In this document: positions 1 through 9,003 of the stretch, piece after piece
Layout: each line of letters opens with the position of its first letter
Position numbering within the stretch: the stretch's first letter is position 1
The notes under the pieces: generated by a model
Database searches by the model: none
Told to the model about the DNA's origin: nothing
What the model saw: the letters and a program-made list of their open reading frames with translations, nothing else
Made by a program: the position numbers and the translations under genes
Assembly (NCBI RefSeq): GCF_011947265.1
Contig: NZ_JAATHD010000014.1
Span: 98,890 to 162,889, forward strand
DNA length: 64,000 nucleotides
Source of the DNA: Paenibacillus sp. HB172176
GTDB lineage: Bacteria; Bacillota; Bacilli; Paenibacillales; Paenibacillaceae
Direction of reading: 5' to 3'

Positions 1-646
1 GCTTCAATTCCTTAACGCGCTCTTGCGGGCAGATATGATCCAAGTAAGCGATAATGACAGAGGTGTGAGTCGTTTCGCCAATCTCCATCTTTTCCAGCTT
101 AAAGTGAGGACTGCGAATCCGTCTTCTAATAAGAGTAACATTCGTATCCAAGCTTTCGACAAAGGCTTCGCGCGGTCCGCGAATAACCGATTCATTGGGC
201 GCTTCCTCAACGGAGCGTTTCTCGTAATGGGGAAATGGCAAATCCATAATTCTCTCGTCACCGTCTATCAGCAGCAGTCCGTGTCCATCCAACAGGGCGT
301 TTAGTGCCTTGAAGGGATCTACGAATGCGAGACTGCTTGAAAGCGGCGCTTTGCGCTTGTCGAACAAAAAGCGAACCAATGACAGAGCATCGACAAGCTG
401 CTCTTGTGCGAGCAACGGGACAAGTAGATGCTCTTGAATCAAATCAGCGTTGCACATTCCTTGCAAATAAAGAATCGCGCATGGAACGGACTCCCCGGCA
501 ACAAACGTATGAAAAACAGCGTCAAAGCATCGCTCCAGCTGCGCCCTGTACCACTGCAGCCTCGGCTCGAGTTCGGTTGTGTCCGGGTAAGCGAATGTAT
601 CGTCCGCCTCAGGCTCAACTTGTTCGATCAGTTGCTCCGAATTCAT
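1..646 (-). CDS. GerA-family spore germination protein (receptor A subunit), C-terminus outside window
   Basis: This is the N-terminal 215 codons of a germinant receptor A subunit (GerAA/GerKA family), a spore inner-membrane component that helps sense nutrients and trigger germination. The reading frame starts at ATG 646 behind AGGGGAGAG and stays open to the window edge. Translation shows the family's soluble N-terminal domain, including a GDER turn followed by the hallmark RGPREAFVESLDTN and LIRRRIRSP motifs and a late IGETT segment. The membrane-spanning half lies outside the window. Family assignment is strong; which receptor (A, B or K) cannot be told. It marks the organism as a spore former. 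The gene is not visibly broken; only the window truncates it. Confidence 0.88.
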   Translation of the reverse strand, partial: MNSEQLIEQVEPEADDTFAYPDTTELEPRLQWYRAQLERCFDAVFHTFVAGESVPCAILYLQGMCNADLIQEHLLVPLLAQEQLVDALSLVRFLFDKRKAPLSSSLAFVDPFKALNALLDGHGLLLIDGDERIMDLPFPHYEKRSVEEAPNESVIRGPREAFVESLDTNVTLIRRRIRSPHFKLEKMEIGETTHTSVIIAYLDHICPQERVKELK

Positions 647-725
647 ATGCTCTCCCCTTTGTTTAGATACATACAATGATTGGCAATCTTAATGTTTGCA
701 TCAAACAAGAGAAATATTCGCAACG

Positions 726-766
726 GCAAAACCCCCATTGAATTCAGAATTCAATGGGGGTTTTGC
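726..766. terminator. Perfect inverted repeat, bidirectional terminator
   Basis: Two 19-base arms (726-744 and 748-766) pair perfectly around a 3-base loop, with an A-tract at one end and a T-tract at the other inside the stem. It lies downstream of floT (minus strand), so it is the likely end of the nfeD-floT transcript. A second GC-rich hairpin at 784-804 lies just after the floT stop codon. Confidence 0.75.
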
Positions 767-809
767 GCTTTATGTAAATCGTCCGGCCCCCATTCCGGGG
801 GCCGTGCTA

Positions 810-2354
810 CTATAACTCTTCCTTCAAGCTCTGTGCGACGGCGTCTACTGCCTTGCTCGGCAGAACAGCGCTTTTCGCCGCAGGAGCCGCAGCAGTCGGC
901 GAGATTGCCTTGGACGTTAGACCGCGAATGAGATTATTCACGTCAATGCCGGAGACGCTCTTCAGCATTTCTGGCGCTGTCGACATTAACGAGGTGACAT
1001 AGTTGCTCAGACGCGCGGCGCCTTCTCCATTGCCCGTATCCACTACCGTCAGTTTGTCGATGGAGCTGATCGGCTCCGCAACCTTGCCCGCAAGCTCAGG
1101 CAGCATCTTCACGATAATGTCGAGCACCGCCGCTTCTCCGAATTTCTCGAACGCTTCGGCAAGCTTCTCCTTCGCCTCCGCTTCCGCAAGACCGCGCAGC
1201 CGGATGACATCGGCCTCCGCCGTACCTTTGGCGCGCTCGGCTTCGGCTACGGCAAGACCGTCCAGACGCTTCTGCGTCGCAAGCGCCTTCGCCTCCGCTT
1301 CGATGCGATATTGCAGCGCATCGGCTTCGCGAAGCTGCTTCGCTTTGTTCGCTTCCGCGGACTGTTCGACCGAATAACGGTCGGCATCCGCTTTCTTCTT
1401 CACTTCCGCGTCGTATTGTTTCTCTCTGCGCAGAATCTCTTTCGCTTCCAGATCGATCTCTCTTTCCTTCCGCACAAGCTCGACCTTCATCTGCTCCTCC
1501 ACAACGCTTTGCTTCGCTCTAGCTTCTTGAATGAAATAGGCCTGATCGGCTTCCGCTCGAGCGGTATCCTGATCTCTCTTGAAGGAAGCAACCTTCATTT
1601 CCTTATCCTTCTCGGCTTCGGCGATATTCGTATCGCGAAGCAGCTCGGCCTTCTGGCCTGCTTCCGAGGCAACCGCTTTCTTCATCCGCGAATCCCGGAT
1701 CGCTTCCGCTTCCGCAATCTCCGCATCCCGCTTCACTGCCGCGATACGCGGTTTGCCGAGCGCGTCGAGATAGCCGTGCTTGTCACGCAGATCCTTAATC
1801 GTGAAGGACACGATCTGGAGTCCCATCTTCTTCAGATCCTTGGCCGCAACGCCTTGCACCTCCTGCGCGAACTTGTCGCGGTTTCGGTACACCTCTTCAA
1901 CGGTCATGGAGCCGAGAATCGCGCGGAGATGACCTTCGAGCACCTCTTGCGCCTCGCCCTTCAACGCTTCGGTAGGCTTGCCGAGGAACTGCTCCGCCGC
2001 CGTGGCGACATCCTCGACCGCGCCGCCGATTTTAATAATCGCAACGCCGTCGGCCATTACCGGCACGCCTTGCTCCGTATACACCTCAGGAGTGGAAACA
2101 TCCAGCTTATGCGACAGCAAGGATAAGTATTCGGCCTTCTGGAACACGGGCAGGATGAACGCGCCTCCGCCTCGTATAATCTTCACCTTTCTTCCCGACT
2201 CGTCAACCAGCGTATTCCGCGAGCCAAGGAACGATCCGGTCACAAGCATCGCCTCGTCCGGACTTACCGTCTTGTATCTTGCCCAGAACGCCAAGCCAAG
2301 CACAATCAGAACGCCTACAACTACCAACGGAATCATTAACACATCAGTTTCCAT
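810..2354 (-). CDS. floT: Flotillin-like protein FloT (SPFH family)
   Basis: Flotillin organises membrane microdomains and influences membrane fluidity, signalling and protease assembly. The 514-residue protein matches the B. subtilis YuaG/FloT type. Residues about 6-26 form a membrane-inserting hydrophobic segment, followed by an SPFH/band-7 domain to about residue 230. A long alanine/glutamate/lysine-rich coiled coil with many EAEA-type repeats follows to about residue 400, then a compact C-terminal region. It starts 18 bases after the nfeD-like gene on the same strand; the pair corresponds to B. subtilis yuaF-yuaG. Both genes probably share the SigW-type promoter at 2961-2986. Nothing looks degenerate. 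Confidence 0.95.
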   Translation of the reverse strand: METDVLMIPLVVVGVLIVLGLAFWARYKTVSPDEAMLVTGSFLGSRNTLVDESGRKVKIIRGGGAFILPVFQKAEYLSLLSHKLDVSTPEVYTEQGVPVMADGVAIIKIGGAVEDVATAAEQFLGKPTEALKGEAQEVLEGHLRAILGSMTVEEVYRNRDKFAQEVQGVAAKDLKKMGLQIVSFTIKDLRDKHGYLDALGKPRIAAVKRDAEIAEAEAIRDSRMKKAVASEAGQKAELLRDTNIAEAEKDKEMKVASFKRDQDTARAEADQAYFIQEARAKQSVVEEQMKVELVRKEREIDLEAKEILRREKQYDAEVKKKADADRYSVEQSAEANKAKQLREADALQYRIEAEAKALATQKRLDGLAVAEAERAKGTAEADVIRLRGLAEAEAKEKLAEAFEKFGEAAVLDIIVKMLPELAGKVAEPISSIDKLTVVDTGNGEGAARLSNYVTSLMSTAPEMLKSVSGIDVNNLIRGLTSKAISPTAAAPAAKSAVLPSKAVDAVAQSLKEEL

Positions 2355-2372
2355 CTACATTTCCCCTCTCTT

Positions 2373-2909
2373 CTAATCGATTGACAGGTTAAGCTCAGAG
2401 ACGTACATCACGCTATCCTTCACTTCAACTACAACAATCCGCGAGCCCGATGCGATCGGCACGCCGTCAAAGCTTGCCGCAATCTGGTTCGTCACGCCGC
2501 CGCCCGCGCGTACCAGCACCTCTCCGTAGCCGCCAGCGGGAATCGGCACGATCACTTCCCCAGGCAGCCCGGACAGGGAACGAAGCGTGAAGGCGATCGA
2601 ATTCTCGCTGTTCTCCATCGGCCTCACGTAGAGGAAGAAGACGGCCGTTCCGGCGGCAATGGCGATAAGCAAGGCAAGCACGACAACCGCAGCCGCCCCC
2701 AGCATACTGTATTTCGTCAGCAGATATCCAGCACCCCCGAAGACGGTAATGCCTCCGACAAGCGTCATCGGCTGCAGGAAAGATAAGCTGTCCGCCGAGA
2801 TGAAATTCAGCGCTCCATCCAGCGCGTGACTCAGAAGATCTCCAAAAATTAAACTGATCAACGCGAACAAAATGCCTCCGACCAAGCAAGTCATAAACAA
2901 CGTTTCCAT
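2373..2909 (-). CDS. NfeD-like membrane protein (YuaF type), flotillin partner
   Basis: NfeD proteins are membrane partners of SPFH proteins. The 178-residue chain has hydrophobic segments near residues 5-25, 45-65 and 70-95, followed by a soluble OB-fold-like beta domain (GEVIVPIPAGGYGEVLV and following). I chose the ATG at 2909 because GGAGGAAGAGG lies directly upstream; the frame is open further upstream but without a ribosome site. It is the first gene of a two-gene operon with floT. In B. subtilis the homologous pair belongs to the SigW cell-envelope stress regulon, and the promoter here fits that. Confidence 0.85.
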   Translation of the reverse strand: METLFMTCLVGGILFALISLIFGDLLSHALDGALNFISADSLSFLQPMTLVGGITVFGGAGYLLTKYSMLGAAAVVVLALLIAIAAGTAVFFLYVRPMENSENSIAFTLRSLSGLPGEVIVPIPAGGYGEVLVRAGGGVTNQIAASFDGVPIASGSRIVVVEVKDSVMYVSELNLSID

Positions 2910-2960
2910 CCTCTTCCTCCTCCCCTTCATCCATAACCTGTAATCGTTTCCGTTATTTAA

Positions 2961-2986
2961 TACGACCGACATCAGAAATAGTTGCA
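2961..2986 (-). promoter_or_regulatory. SigW-type ECF promoter for nfeD-floT
   Basis: Read on the minus strand, TGCAAC (2986-2981), a 16-base spacer and CGTA (2964-2961) match the SigW consensus TGAAAC-N16-CGTA with one change. The start codon follows about 50 bases downstream. The homologous B. subtilis operon is SigW-controlled, which supports this reading. Confidence 0.7.
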
Positions 2987-3152
2987 AAATGAAACCGAAT
3001 TTCATCAGTCGACCGGCCTGTGCCGCTCTGTTCTGGAAAAAGGATGAATGACGGCATTGAATTTATATCACAGGAGCCCTGAACTGTCAATTATGCGGAA
3101 CGCCTTGATTGACATCGCCCCAAGGACGCATGTACCCTTAAGCAATTTATGC

Positions 3153-3158
3153 TATAAT
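3153..3158 (+). promoter_or_regulatory. Extended -10 element before the PBP gene
   Basis: TATAAT preceded by TGC forms an extended -10 box 33 bases before the PBP start codon. No good -35 box is seen at the usual distance. Confidence 0.5.
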
Positions 3159-3190
3159 AAGGATGCTATTTTGGAGGAGGAATCATTTAC

Positions 3191-6100
3191 ATGCACGAGG
3201 ATCAACAACAATCGCCGGAAACACCGGAAAAACAAAGCAGCTGGCGAATGTTCGGACTGGTAACTTTCCTAACGGTCAAATGGGTGATTTATTTTGGCAT
3301 TTTCTTCGGCTTGCTGGCCGGAGGCGCAGTGACCGGATATGTAGCGGCCTTGGTCAAGGAAGAGCCGGTCAGACCGCAGAGCGTCATTCAGGATAAGGTC
3401 GGCGAATATACCGAGACCGGCTATGTCTATTTCAATGATGCCACGCTCGTCGGGCAGCTTCGAACCGAAGAGGATCGCATTGTCGTTGCGTATGATGAAA
3501 TTCCTCAAGGGGTCATTGACGCTTTGCTTGCGACGGAAGACAACAATTTCTATGAGCATAAGGGCGTCGATATCAGCAGCCTCGCAAGAGCCATTAAGCA
3601 GAAGTTCCTTAATGAGGATGTCCAGACCGGAGGCAGTACGTTGACACAGCAGGTTGCTCGCCGTGTGTTTCTGAGTCTCGACAAAACTGACAGCCGCAAG
3701 TTCAAAGAAATCTTCCTCGCTTTTCGCATGGAGCGTTATTTGACCAAGGAAGAAATATTGACGGCTTACTTGAATAAGATGCCGTTCGGCAATGGCTCCA
3801 ACGGCTATCAAGTGTACGGCATCAAAACAGCGGCCAAAGGCATATTCAATATTACGGATCTCAGCAAGCTGAATATTGCCCAATCCGCTTATCTTGCGGG
3901 TCTGCCGCAATTGCCATCGCTGTACAGCGCGTTTACCGGATCGGGCAAATTCAATGAAGACGGCTTCGAGCGCGCCGTGAAGCGTCAGCAGCTCGTACTC
4001 CAGCGCATGCTGGAAACAGGAAGAATCAATCAACAGCAATATGAGGAAGCGATTGCTTTCGACCTCCGTTCCAGCATTGCGGAGCCAAGCGAGAAAGCCT
4101 ATACGACTTATCCATATCTTATGCTAGAAGCCGAGCGTCAAGCTGCAGAGGTGCTTCTGATGCAGCAGGATCCGAGCATTACGCAGGAGGATCTTCGCGA
4201 CAAGGAGACTGCTCCGCTCATCGAAGAAGCGAGAGAGCAGCTGCTTCGCGGCGGCTATCAGATCTATACGACAATTGACAAAGATGTATACAAAATCATG
4301 CATGATGTCGGCGATAATCCCGATAACTTCAGCCCGGACAGCGAGACAAAAGGCATGGAGCAGATCGCCGGTCTCATGCTCGACCACAAGACCGGAGCGA
4401 TTCTCGGCATGCTGGAGGGCAGGGATTTCTACGAGGAGCAGCTTAACTTCGCGACTCAGATGATTCGCCAGCCGGGTTCCACGATGAAGACGGTAGCCGC
4501 TTATCTGCCCGCCATCGAGATGGGTCTCATACAGCCGGCAAGCATTCTCGACGACGCTCCAATTGTAATGAAGGACGGGCAGAAGGGCTACCATATTCCG
4601 ATGGATGTGACGAATCGATTTGACGGACTGATGACGGCGCGTGAAGCGCTCAACCGTTCCATGAATCTTCCTGCGCTCAAAATTTTCAACGATATCGTCA
4701 CGATTCCGAAAGCCTGGGATTTCGTCAGATCGCTTGGCATCACAACCTTGCAGCCTGAGGACGCTTATGCGCAAACAGGCGTTATCGGAGGACTCAGCCT
4801 CGGCGTCACGGTCGAAGAATTAACCAATGCCTACGGCGCTATTCCGAATAACGGCATTCTCAACGATGCGTATATGATCGAGAAGATTACGGATGCCAAC
4901 GGCAAAATTATTTATGAGCATACGCCAAAGCCGAAGCGAGTGTTCTCCGAGCAATCCGCATTCCTCATTACGGATATGCTCAAAACGGTCATCTCGGATC
5001 CTCGCGGCTCCGGTCACTCGCTTGTGTCGCAATTCAAAAAATACAAGGAAATTCCAATCGCAGGCAAAACAGGCTCCACGCAGAGCTATGCCGATGTTTG
5101 GTTCATGGGCTTCACTCCCGATGTTACGCTCGGCGTATGGTCCGGCTACGAGGAGTCGATCAATTCCTTGTCGAATGAAGGACATAAGAGAGCCCGCAAC
5201 ATATGGGGACTCATTATGAACGAGTTGACCGAGAAAAAGCCTGAATTGTTCGTAACGGATTCGTTCAACAAGCCGGACGGCATCGTGAAGGCAACGGTGT
5301 CGACGGCAAGCGGATTGCTTCCTTCCGAGCTGACGAAAGCGGCCGGCATGTCCGTGACGGACTGGTTCAACAAAAATGATGTGCCGAAGGAAACCGACAA
5401 TGCGCTCGTCAATATGGCAATCATTACTTACAACGGCATCAATTATGTGCCTAACCCGCTCACGCCGCTTGATATGGTCACCGAGAAGCTTCTTATCAAG
5501 AGACTGAAGCCTCTGGATGTGTTGATGGATGAAATCGAGAATGCGCAGAAGGTGCTTCCGGCGAAGAGCCGCAGACCAATGTCCGTCTATGTGCCGACGG
5601 ACGCTGCCAATGCCGCACCGTCCAAGACCGATCCTCGAGAAGATGACGGTGTAGTGCCTGCTCCACCTGCCAGCGCAAGTTTGCAAGCAGGAGCGAACGA
5701 CGCTCTTACAATTTCCTTCACGGAGAGCCCTTCCGCGGATGTCGTTGGCTACCGGATCTATCGGGCGGTGAATGGCGGCGATTATGCGAAATTCGGAGAA
5801 TCCATTCTTGATGGAGGCTCGTATTCCTCCAGCTTTACGGCATCCAGTCAAGAGCAGACACAGTATTATGTCGTCGCAGTGGATGTTGTAGGCAACGAAT
5901 CTGCGCCAAGCGCGATTATGAATTATGGTACGCAGTTCCCTGGATTACCGGGGTTCCCGACCGACCCTGGCGACACCGATCAGCCAGGACTCCCGGTAGA
6001 CCCGAATCAACCCGACAATTCGGGAGAAGGAGACGGCAATGGCGATTCGAGTCCAATCTCGACGCCTTCCGCGCCTACCGGACTTCAAGCTGAGGGCGGC

Positions 6101-6331
6101 GCTCTCAGCACGACGCTCAGTTGGTCCGCCAACCCAGTGTCGGATCAGGTTGTTCAATATAATATTTATTTCAAATCCGGCAGCGGAAGCTCTTTCCAGA
6201 AGATTGCATCCACATCGCAGACGAGCTTTGAGCATTCCGTCACGCTTGCGAGCGGCTCCTATTATGTAACGGCCGAGAATAGCGCGGGAGCGTCCACGCC
6301 TTCGGCGATTGTAACCGTCGGAGCGAACTAG
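3191..6331 (+). CDS. Class A penicillin-binding protein (GT51 + transpeptidase) with C-terminal FN3-like domains
   Basis: This bifunctional enzyme polymerises glycan strands and cross-links peptidoglycan outside the membrane. The 1046-residue chain has a cytoplasmic tail, one membrane segment (about 25-55) and a GT51 transglycosylase domain with catalytic Glu116 in the EDNNFYEHKG motif. The transpeptidase follows with SxxK at Ser430-Lys433, SMN at 490-492 and KTGST at 626-630. After about residue 790 come two fibronectin-III-like repeats (near 815-915 and 955-1046) joined by a Pro/Gly/Asp-rich linker, an extension common in Paenibacillus PBPs and likely to bind the wall. The start ATG has GGAGGAGG upstream. 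It is a single-gene unit closed by the terminator at 6362-6395. Confidence 0.95.
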   Translation: MHEDQQQSPETPEKQSSWRMFGLVTFLTVKWVIYFGIFFGLLAGGAVTGYVAALVKEEPVRPQSVIQDKVGEYTETGYVYFNDATLVGQLRTEEDRIVVAYDEIPQGVIDALLATEDNNFYEHKGVDISSLARAIKQKFLNEDVQTGGSTLTQQVARRVFLSLDKTDSRKFKEIFLAFRMERYLTKEEILTAYLNKMPFGNGSNGYQVYGIKTAAKGIFNITDLSKLNIAQSAYLAGLPQLPSLYSAFTGSGKFNEDGFERAVKRQQLVLQRMLETGRINQQQYEEAIAFDLRSSIAEPSEKAYTTYPYLMLEAERQAAEVLLMQQDPSITQEDLRDKETAPLIEEAREQLLRGGYQIYTTIDKDVYKIMHDVGDNPDNFSPDSETKGMEQIAGLMLDHKTGAILGMLEGRDFYEEQLNFATQMIRQPGSTMKTVAAYLPAIEMGLIQPASILDDAPIVMKDGQKGYHIPMDVTNRFDGLMTAREALNRSMNLPALKIFNDIVTIPKAWDFVRSLGITTLQPEDAYAQTGVIGGLSLGVTVEELTNAYGAIPNNGILNDAYMIEKITDANGKIIYEHTPKPKRVFSEQSAFLITDMLKTVISDPRGSGHSLVSQFKKYKEIPIAGKTGSTQSYADVWFMGFTPDVTLGVWSGYEESINSLSNEGHKRARNIWGLIMNELTEKKPELFVTDSFNKPDGIVKATVSTASGLLPSELTKAAGMSVTDWFNKNDVPKETDNALVNMAIITYNGINYVPNPLTPLDMVTEKLLIKRLKPLDVLMDEIENAQKVLPAKSRRPMSVYVPTDAANAAPSKTDPREDDGVVPAPPASASLQAGANDALTISFTESPSADVVGYRIYRAVNGGDYAKFGESILDGGSYSSSFTASSQEQTQYYVVAVDVVGNESAPSAIMNYGTQFPGLPGFPTDPGDTDQPGLPVDPNQPDNSGEGDGNGDSSPISTPSAPTGLQAEGGALSTTLSWSANPVSDQVVQYNIYFKSGSGSSFQKIASTSQTSFEHSVTLASGSYYVTAENSAGASTPSAIVTVGAN

Positions 6332-6361
6332 CCCGGATCAATTATCTGCTCTATACCAAAG

Positions 6362-6395
6362 GAAGGCTCTCAGACAAAATCGTCTGAGAGCCTTC
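6362..6395. terminator. Bidirectional terminator between convergent PBP gene and acsA
   Basis: Fourteen-base perfect arms (6362-6375 and 6382-6395) around a 6-base loop, followed by TT on the plus strand. It lies between the two convergent stop codons and serves both genes. Confidence 0.85.
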
Positions 6396-6404
6396 TTCAT
6401 TTCA

Positions 6405-8129
6405 TTAATCCTCGATAGTAGACAAGTCTCCTGTCGGCAGGTTCAATTCCCAGGCCTTCAGCACCCTGCGCATAATCTTGCCGCTTCTTGTCTTCGGCAG
6501 CTTATCCTTGAATTCAATTTCTCTTGGAGCCGCGTGAGCGGATAAGCCCACCTTCACGAATTGCGAAATTTCCTTCTTCAACTCTTCCGAAGCCTCATAG
6601 CCTTCGCGGAGCGCGATAAATGCCTTGATAATCTCGCCGCGCATCGGATCCGGCTTGCCGATGACGCCGGCTTCCGCTACCGCCGGATGCTCGACCAGCT
6701 TGCTTTCCACCTCGAAAGGACCAACTCGCTCGCCTGCCGTGTTAATGACATCGTCGATCCGGCCCTGGAACCAGAAGTAACCATCCTCATCCTTGTAGGC
6801 GGAGTCGCCAGATACGTACCAACCGCTCAGACGGAAGTATTCTTCGTACTTCGCAGGATTGTTCCACACCTTGCGCATCATGGACGGCCAAGGCGTGCGA
6901 ACGGCCAGATTGCCCATGCGATATGGCGGTACCTCATTGCCGCTGTCGTCGATGATAGAAGCCGATACGCCAGGCAAAGGCTTGCCCATGGAGCCCGGTT
7001 TTATATCCATGCTTGGATAGTTGCAAATAAGCTGTCCTCCCGTCTCGGTCATCCACCATGTATCATGAATGCGCTGCCCGTAAACCTTCATTCCCCACCG
7101 CACAACCTCGGGATTAAGCGGCTCGCCGACGCTCAGCACATGTCTGAGACTCGTCAGATCGTACTGAGTCGACAGATCGTCCCCCGCCCCCATCAGCATG
7201 CGAAAAGCTGTCGGAGCGCTGTACCAGACGGTTACCTTGTACTTCTGAATGACGTTGTACCAATCGCCGGGGCTGAATCTCCCGCCTCTGATTACATTCG
7301 TTACGCCGTTCAGCCATGGAGCGAAGATTCCGTAAGACGTGCCTGTCACCCAGCCTGGATCGGCCGTGCACCAGTAGACATCATCCTTCTTCAAATCAAG
7401 TACGATTTGACCGGTATAGAGATGCTGAATCATCGCATTCTGAACATGATAGACGCCCTTCGGCTTGCCGGTTGAGCCGGATGTATAATGCAGAATAAGA
7501 CCATCCTCGCGATCCAGCCATTCAATTTCCGCTGTTTCGGACGCTTCTTGCATTTTCTCTTTATAATTGATGATACCCTCTTCTGCAGGAATCTCGTCGC
7601 CGTACACAATAATATGCTTCAGATTCGGAAGCTCATCTCGTTTAATCCGATGCAGCAGCGCGGGCGTGGTAACGATTGCAACCGCTTCGCTGTCCTGCAA
7701 TCTGTCCTTCACGGCCGTTTCCATGAATGCCTCGAACAACGGCCCGATCACAGCGCCGATCTTGAGCGCTCCGAGCACGCTGAAGTACAGCTCGGGCGTT
7801 CGCGGCATGAAGATGAATACGCGGTCTCCCTTGCTCACGCCCATGTCGCGAAGTACGTTGGCGAATCGGTTCGATTGCTCGCTCAACTGTTTGAAGGTGT
7901 ATGCTTCATCTCTATCGTTATCGCTATAATGAAGAGCCGTTTTCTCCCCTCTGCCTTGCTCGACATGGCGGTCGATCGCCTCATATGCCATATTCACTTT
8001 GCCGGTTTCATGCCAGCTGAATTGCTTCTCGATCTGCTTCCAGTCGAAGGAAGCCGCTTCCTCTTCATAGCTTTTCAAATTTGGATTTTGCGCTGTTGCA
8101 GGAATTCGTTCTTGATGTAAGTTGATCAT
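6405..8129 (-). CDS. acsA: Acetate-CoA ligase (acetyl-CoA synthetase)
   Basis: AcsA activates acetate to acetyl-CoA through an acetyl-adenylate, letting cells reuse overflow acetate. The 574 residues match B. subtilis AcsA in length. Motifs visible are the ANL-superfamily P-loop YTSGSTGKPKG, the WWMTETGG core motif, the SGDSAYKDEDGYFW hinge region and the C-terminal PKTRSGKIMRR motif, whose lysine is the target of acetylation by AcuA. It is divergent from acuA-acuC, as in B. subtilis. The start ATG is preceded by GGGAGAGTG. An extended -10 box (8197-8202) and a cre-like site just downstream of it (8170-8184) suggest CcpA repression when glucose is present. Confidence 0.96.
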   Translation of the reverse strand: MINLHQERIPATAQNPNLKSYEEEAASFDWKQIEKQFSWHETGKVNMAYEAIDRHVEQGRGEKTALHYSDNDRDEAYTFKQLSEQSNRFANVLRDMGVSKGDRVFIFMPRTPELYFSVLGALKIGAVIGPLFEAFMETAVKDRLQDSEAVAIVTTPALLHRIKRDELPNLKHIIVYGDEIPAEEGIINYKEKMQEASETAEIEWLDREDGLILHYTSGSTGKPKGVYHVQNAMIQHLYTGQIVLDLKKDDVYWCTADPGWVTGTSYGIFAPWLNGVTNVIRGGRFSPGDWYNVIQKYKVTVWYSAPTAFRMLMGAGDDLSTQYDLTSLRHVLSVGEPLNPEVVRWGMKVYGQRIHDTWWMTETGGQLICNYPSMDIKPGSMGKPLPGVSASIIDDSGNEVPPYRMGNLAVRTPWPSMMRKVWNNPAKYEEYFRLSGWYVSGDSAYKDEDGYFWFQGRIDDVINTAGERVGPFEVESKLVEHPAVAEAGVIGKPDPMRGEIIKAFIALREGYEASEELKKEISQFVKVGLSAHAAPREIEFKDKLPKTRSGKIMRRVLKAWELNLPTGDLSTIED

Positions 8130-8169
8130 ACTATCACTCTCCCATCACTCTTTATCTGATATTAAATGC

Positions 8170-8184
8170 CGTATGCGCTTTCAA
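8170..8184 (-). promoter_or_regulatory. cre (CcpA) site in the acsA leader
   Basis: The minus-strand sequence TTGAAAGCGCATACG agrees with the cre consensus TGWAANCGNTNWCA at 12 of 14 positions. It lies downstream of the acsA -10 box, where bound CcpA would block transcription. ccpA itself is encoded about 3 kb away. Confidence 0.65.
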
Positions 8185-8196
8185 CACGCCTTTATC

Positions 8197-8202
8197 ATTA
8201 TA
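8197..8202 (-). promoter_or_regulatory. acsA extended -10 promoter element
   Basis: On the minus strand TATAAT is preceded by TGT, an extended -10 promoter. The start codon follows about 67 bases downstream, leaving room for the cre site in the leader. Confidence 0.55.
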
Positions 8203-8333
8203 ACACAACCGGTTTCATCTCGACCATGCTTTTCATTTTCTTGATTGTTTGTTATAACCTATAGTAGGATTCAATCATCATAACGCAAGAAATACGCATT
8301 CGCGCCAACAGCCCAGACAAAGGAGGAATGGAT

Positions 8334-8969
8334 TTGGAGCACCGCAAAAAACTGCAGATCGACAGACTTCGCACCCGCAGCAATCTGGAGCTTGTTATCG
8401 AAGGACCTGTCCCTGCAGACCGTTTGTCCACCTATGCGATGCATCCATCATTGGATGCCTTCAGACGGCCCTCTGAGCAGCACATTGCGCTTGTTGAAAT
8501 TGCCGAGCTGGAAGAAGGACGCATCATACTGGCCAGACATGACGATACTGTGGTCGGCTATGTGACCTTTCATTATCCGGATGAGCTGGAGCGATGGTCC
8601 GAAGGAGGCATGGAGGACCTGATCGAGCTTGGAGCCATCGAGGTTGCCGACGAATATCGATCCTTCGGAATCGGAAAGCGCATGATCAGACTCGCTTTCG
8701 CCGAAGAGCAATTAGAGAATGTTATCGTCTACACGACAGAATATTATTGGCATTGGGATCTTGAAGGAACGGGCTTGAATGTGTGGGATTACCGAAGCAT
8801 GATGGAGAATTTGATGAAAACCTCGGGCATGGTTTGGTATGCGACGGATGATCCGGAAATTTGCTCGCATCCGGCTAATTGTCTGATGGTTCGGATCGGC
8901 AAGGATGTGCCGCTGAGCTCTATCGAGCGCTTTGACAGCGTGAGATTCCATGATCGATTTATGTATTAA
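8334..8969 (+). CDS. acuA: Acetoin utilisation protein AcuA, GNAT protein acetyltransferase
   Basis: AcuA acetylates the conserved lysine of AcsA and switches it off. The 211 residues contain a GNAT fold with the acetyl-CoA loop in the EYRSFGIGKRMIR segment. I prefer the TTG start at 8334, which gives an N-terminus beginning MEHRKK like B. subtilis AcuA and a 7-base gap to AAAGGAGG; the in-frame ATG at 8328 almost touches the ribosome site. It is divergent from acsA and upstream of acuC. The acuB gene that separates acuA and acuC in B. subtilis is missing here. Confidence 0.92.
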   Translation: MEHRKKLQIDRLRTRSNLELVIEGPVPADRLSTYAMHPSLDAFRRPSEQHIALVEIAELEEGRIILARHDDTVVGYVTFHYPDELERWSEGGMEDLIELGAIEVADEYRSFGIGKRMIRLAFAEEQLENVIVYTTEYYWHWDLEGTGLNVWDYRSMMENLMKTSGMVWYATDDPEICSHPANCLMVRIGKDVPLSSIERFDSVRFHDRFMY

Positions 8970-9003
8970 CGCTCAATATTGCGAGAAAGGATTTGAAGTT
9001 GGA

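Noticed and set aside
4820..5851. 343-codon open frame on the minus strand
   Set aside because: It is the antisense of the PBP gene; low-complexity Arg/His-rich translation typical of a shadow.
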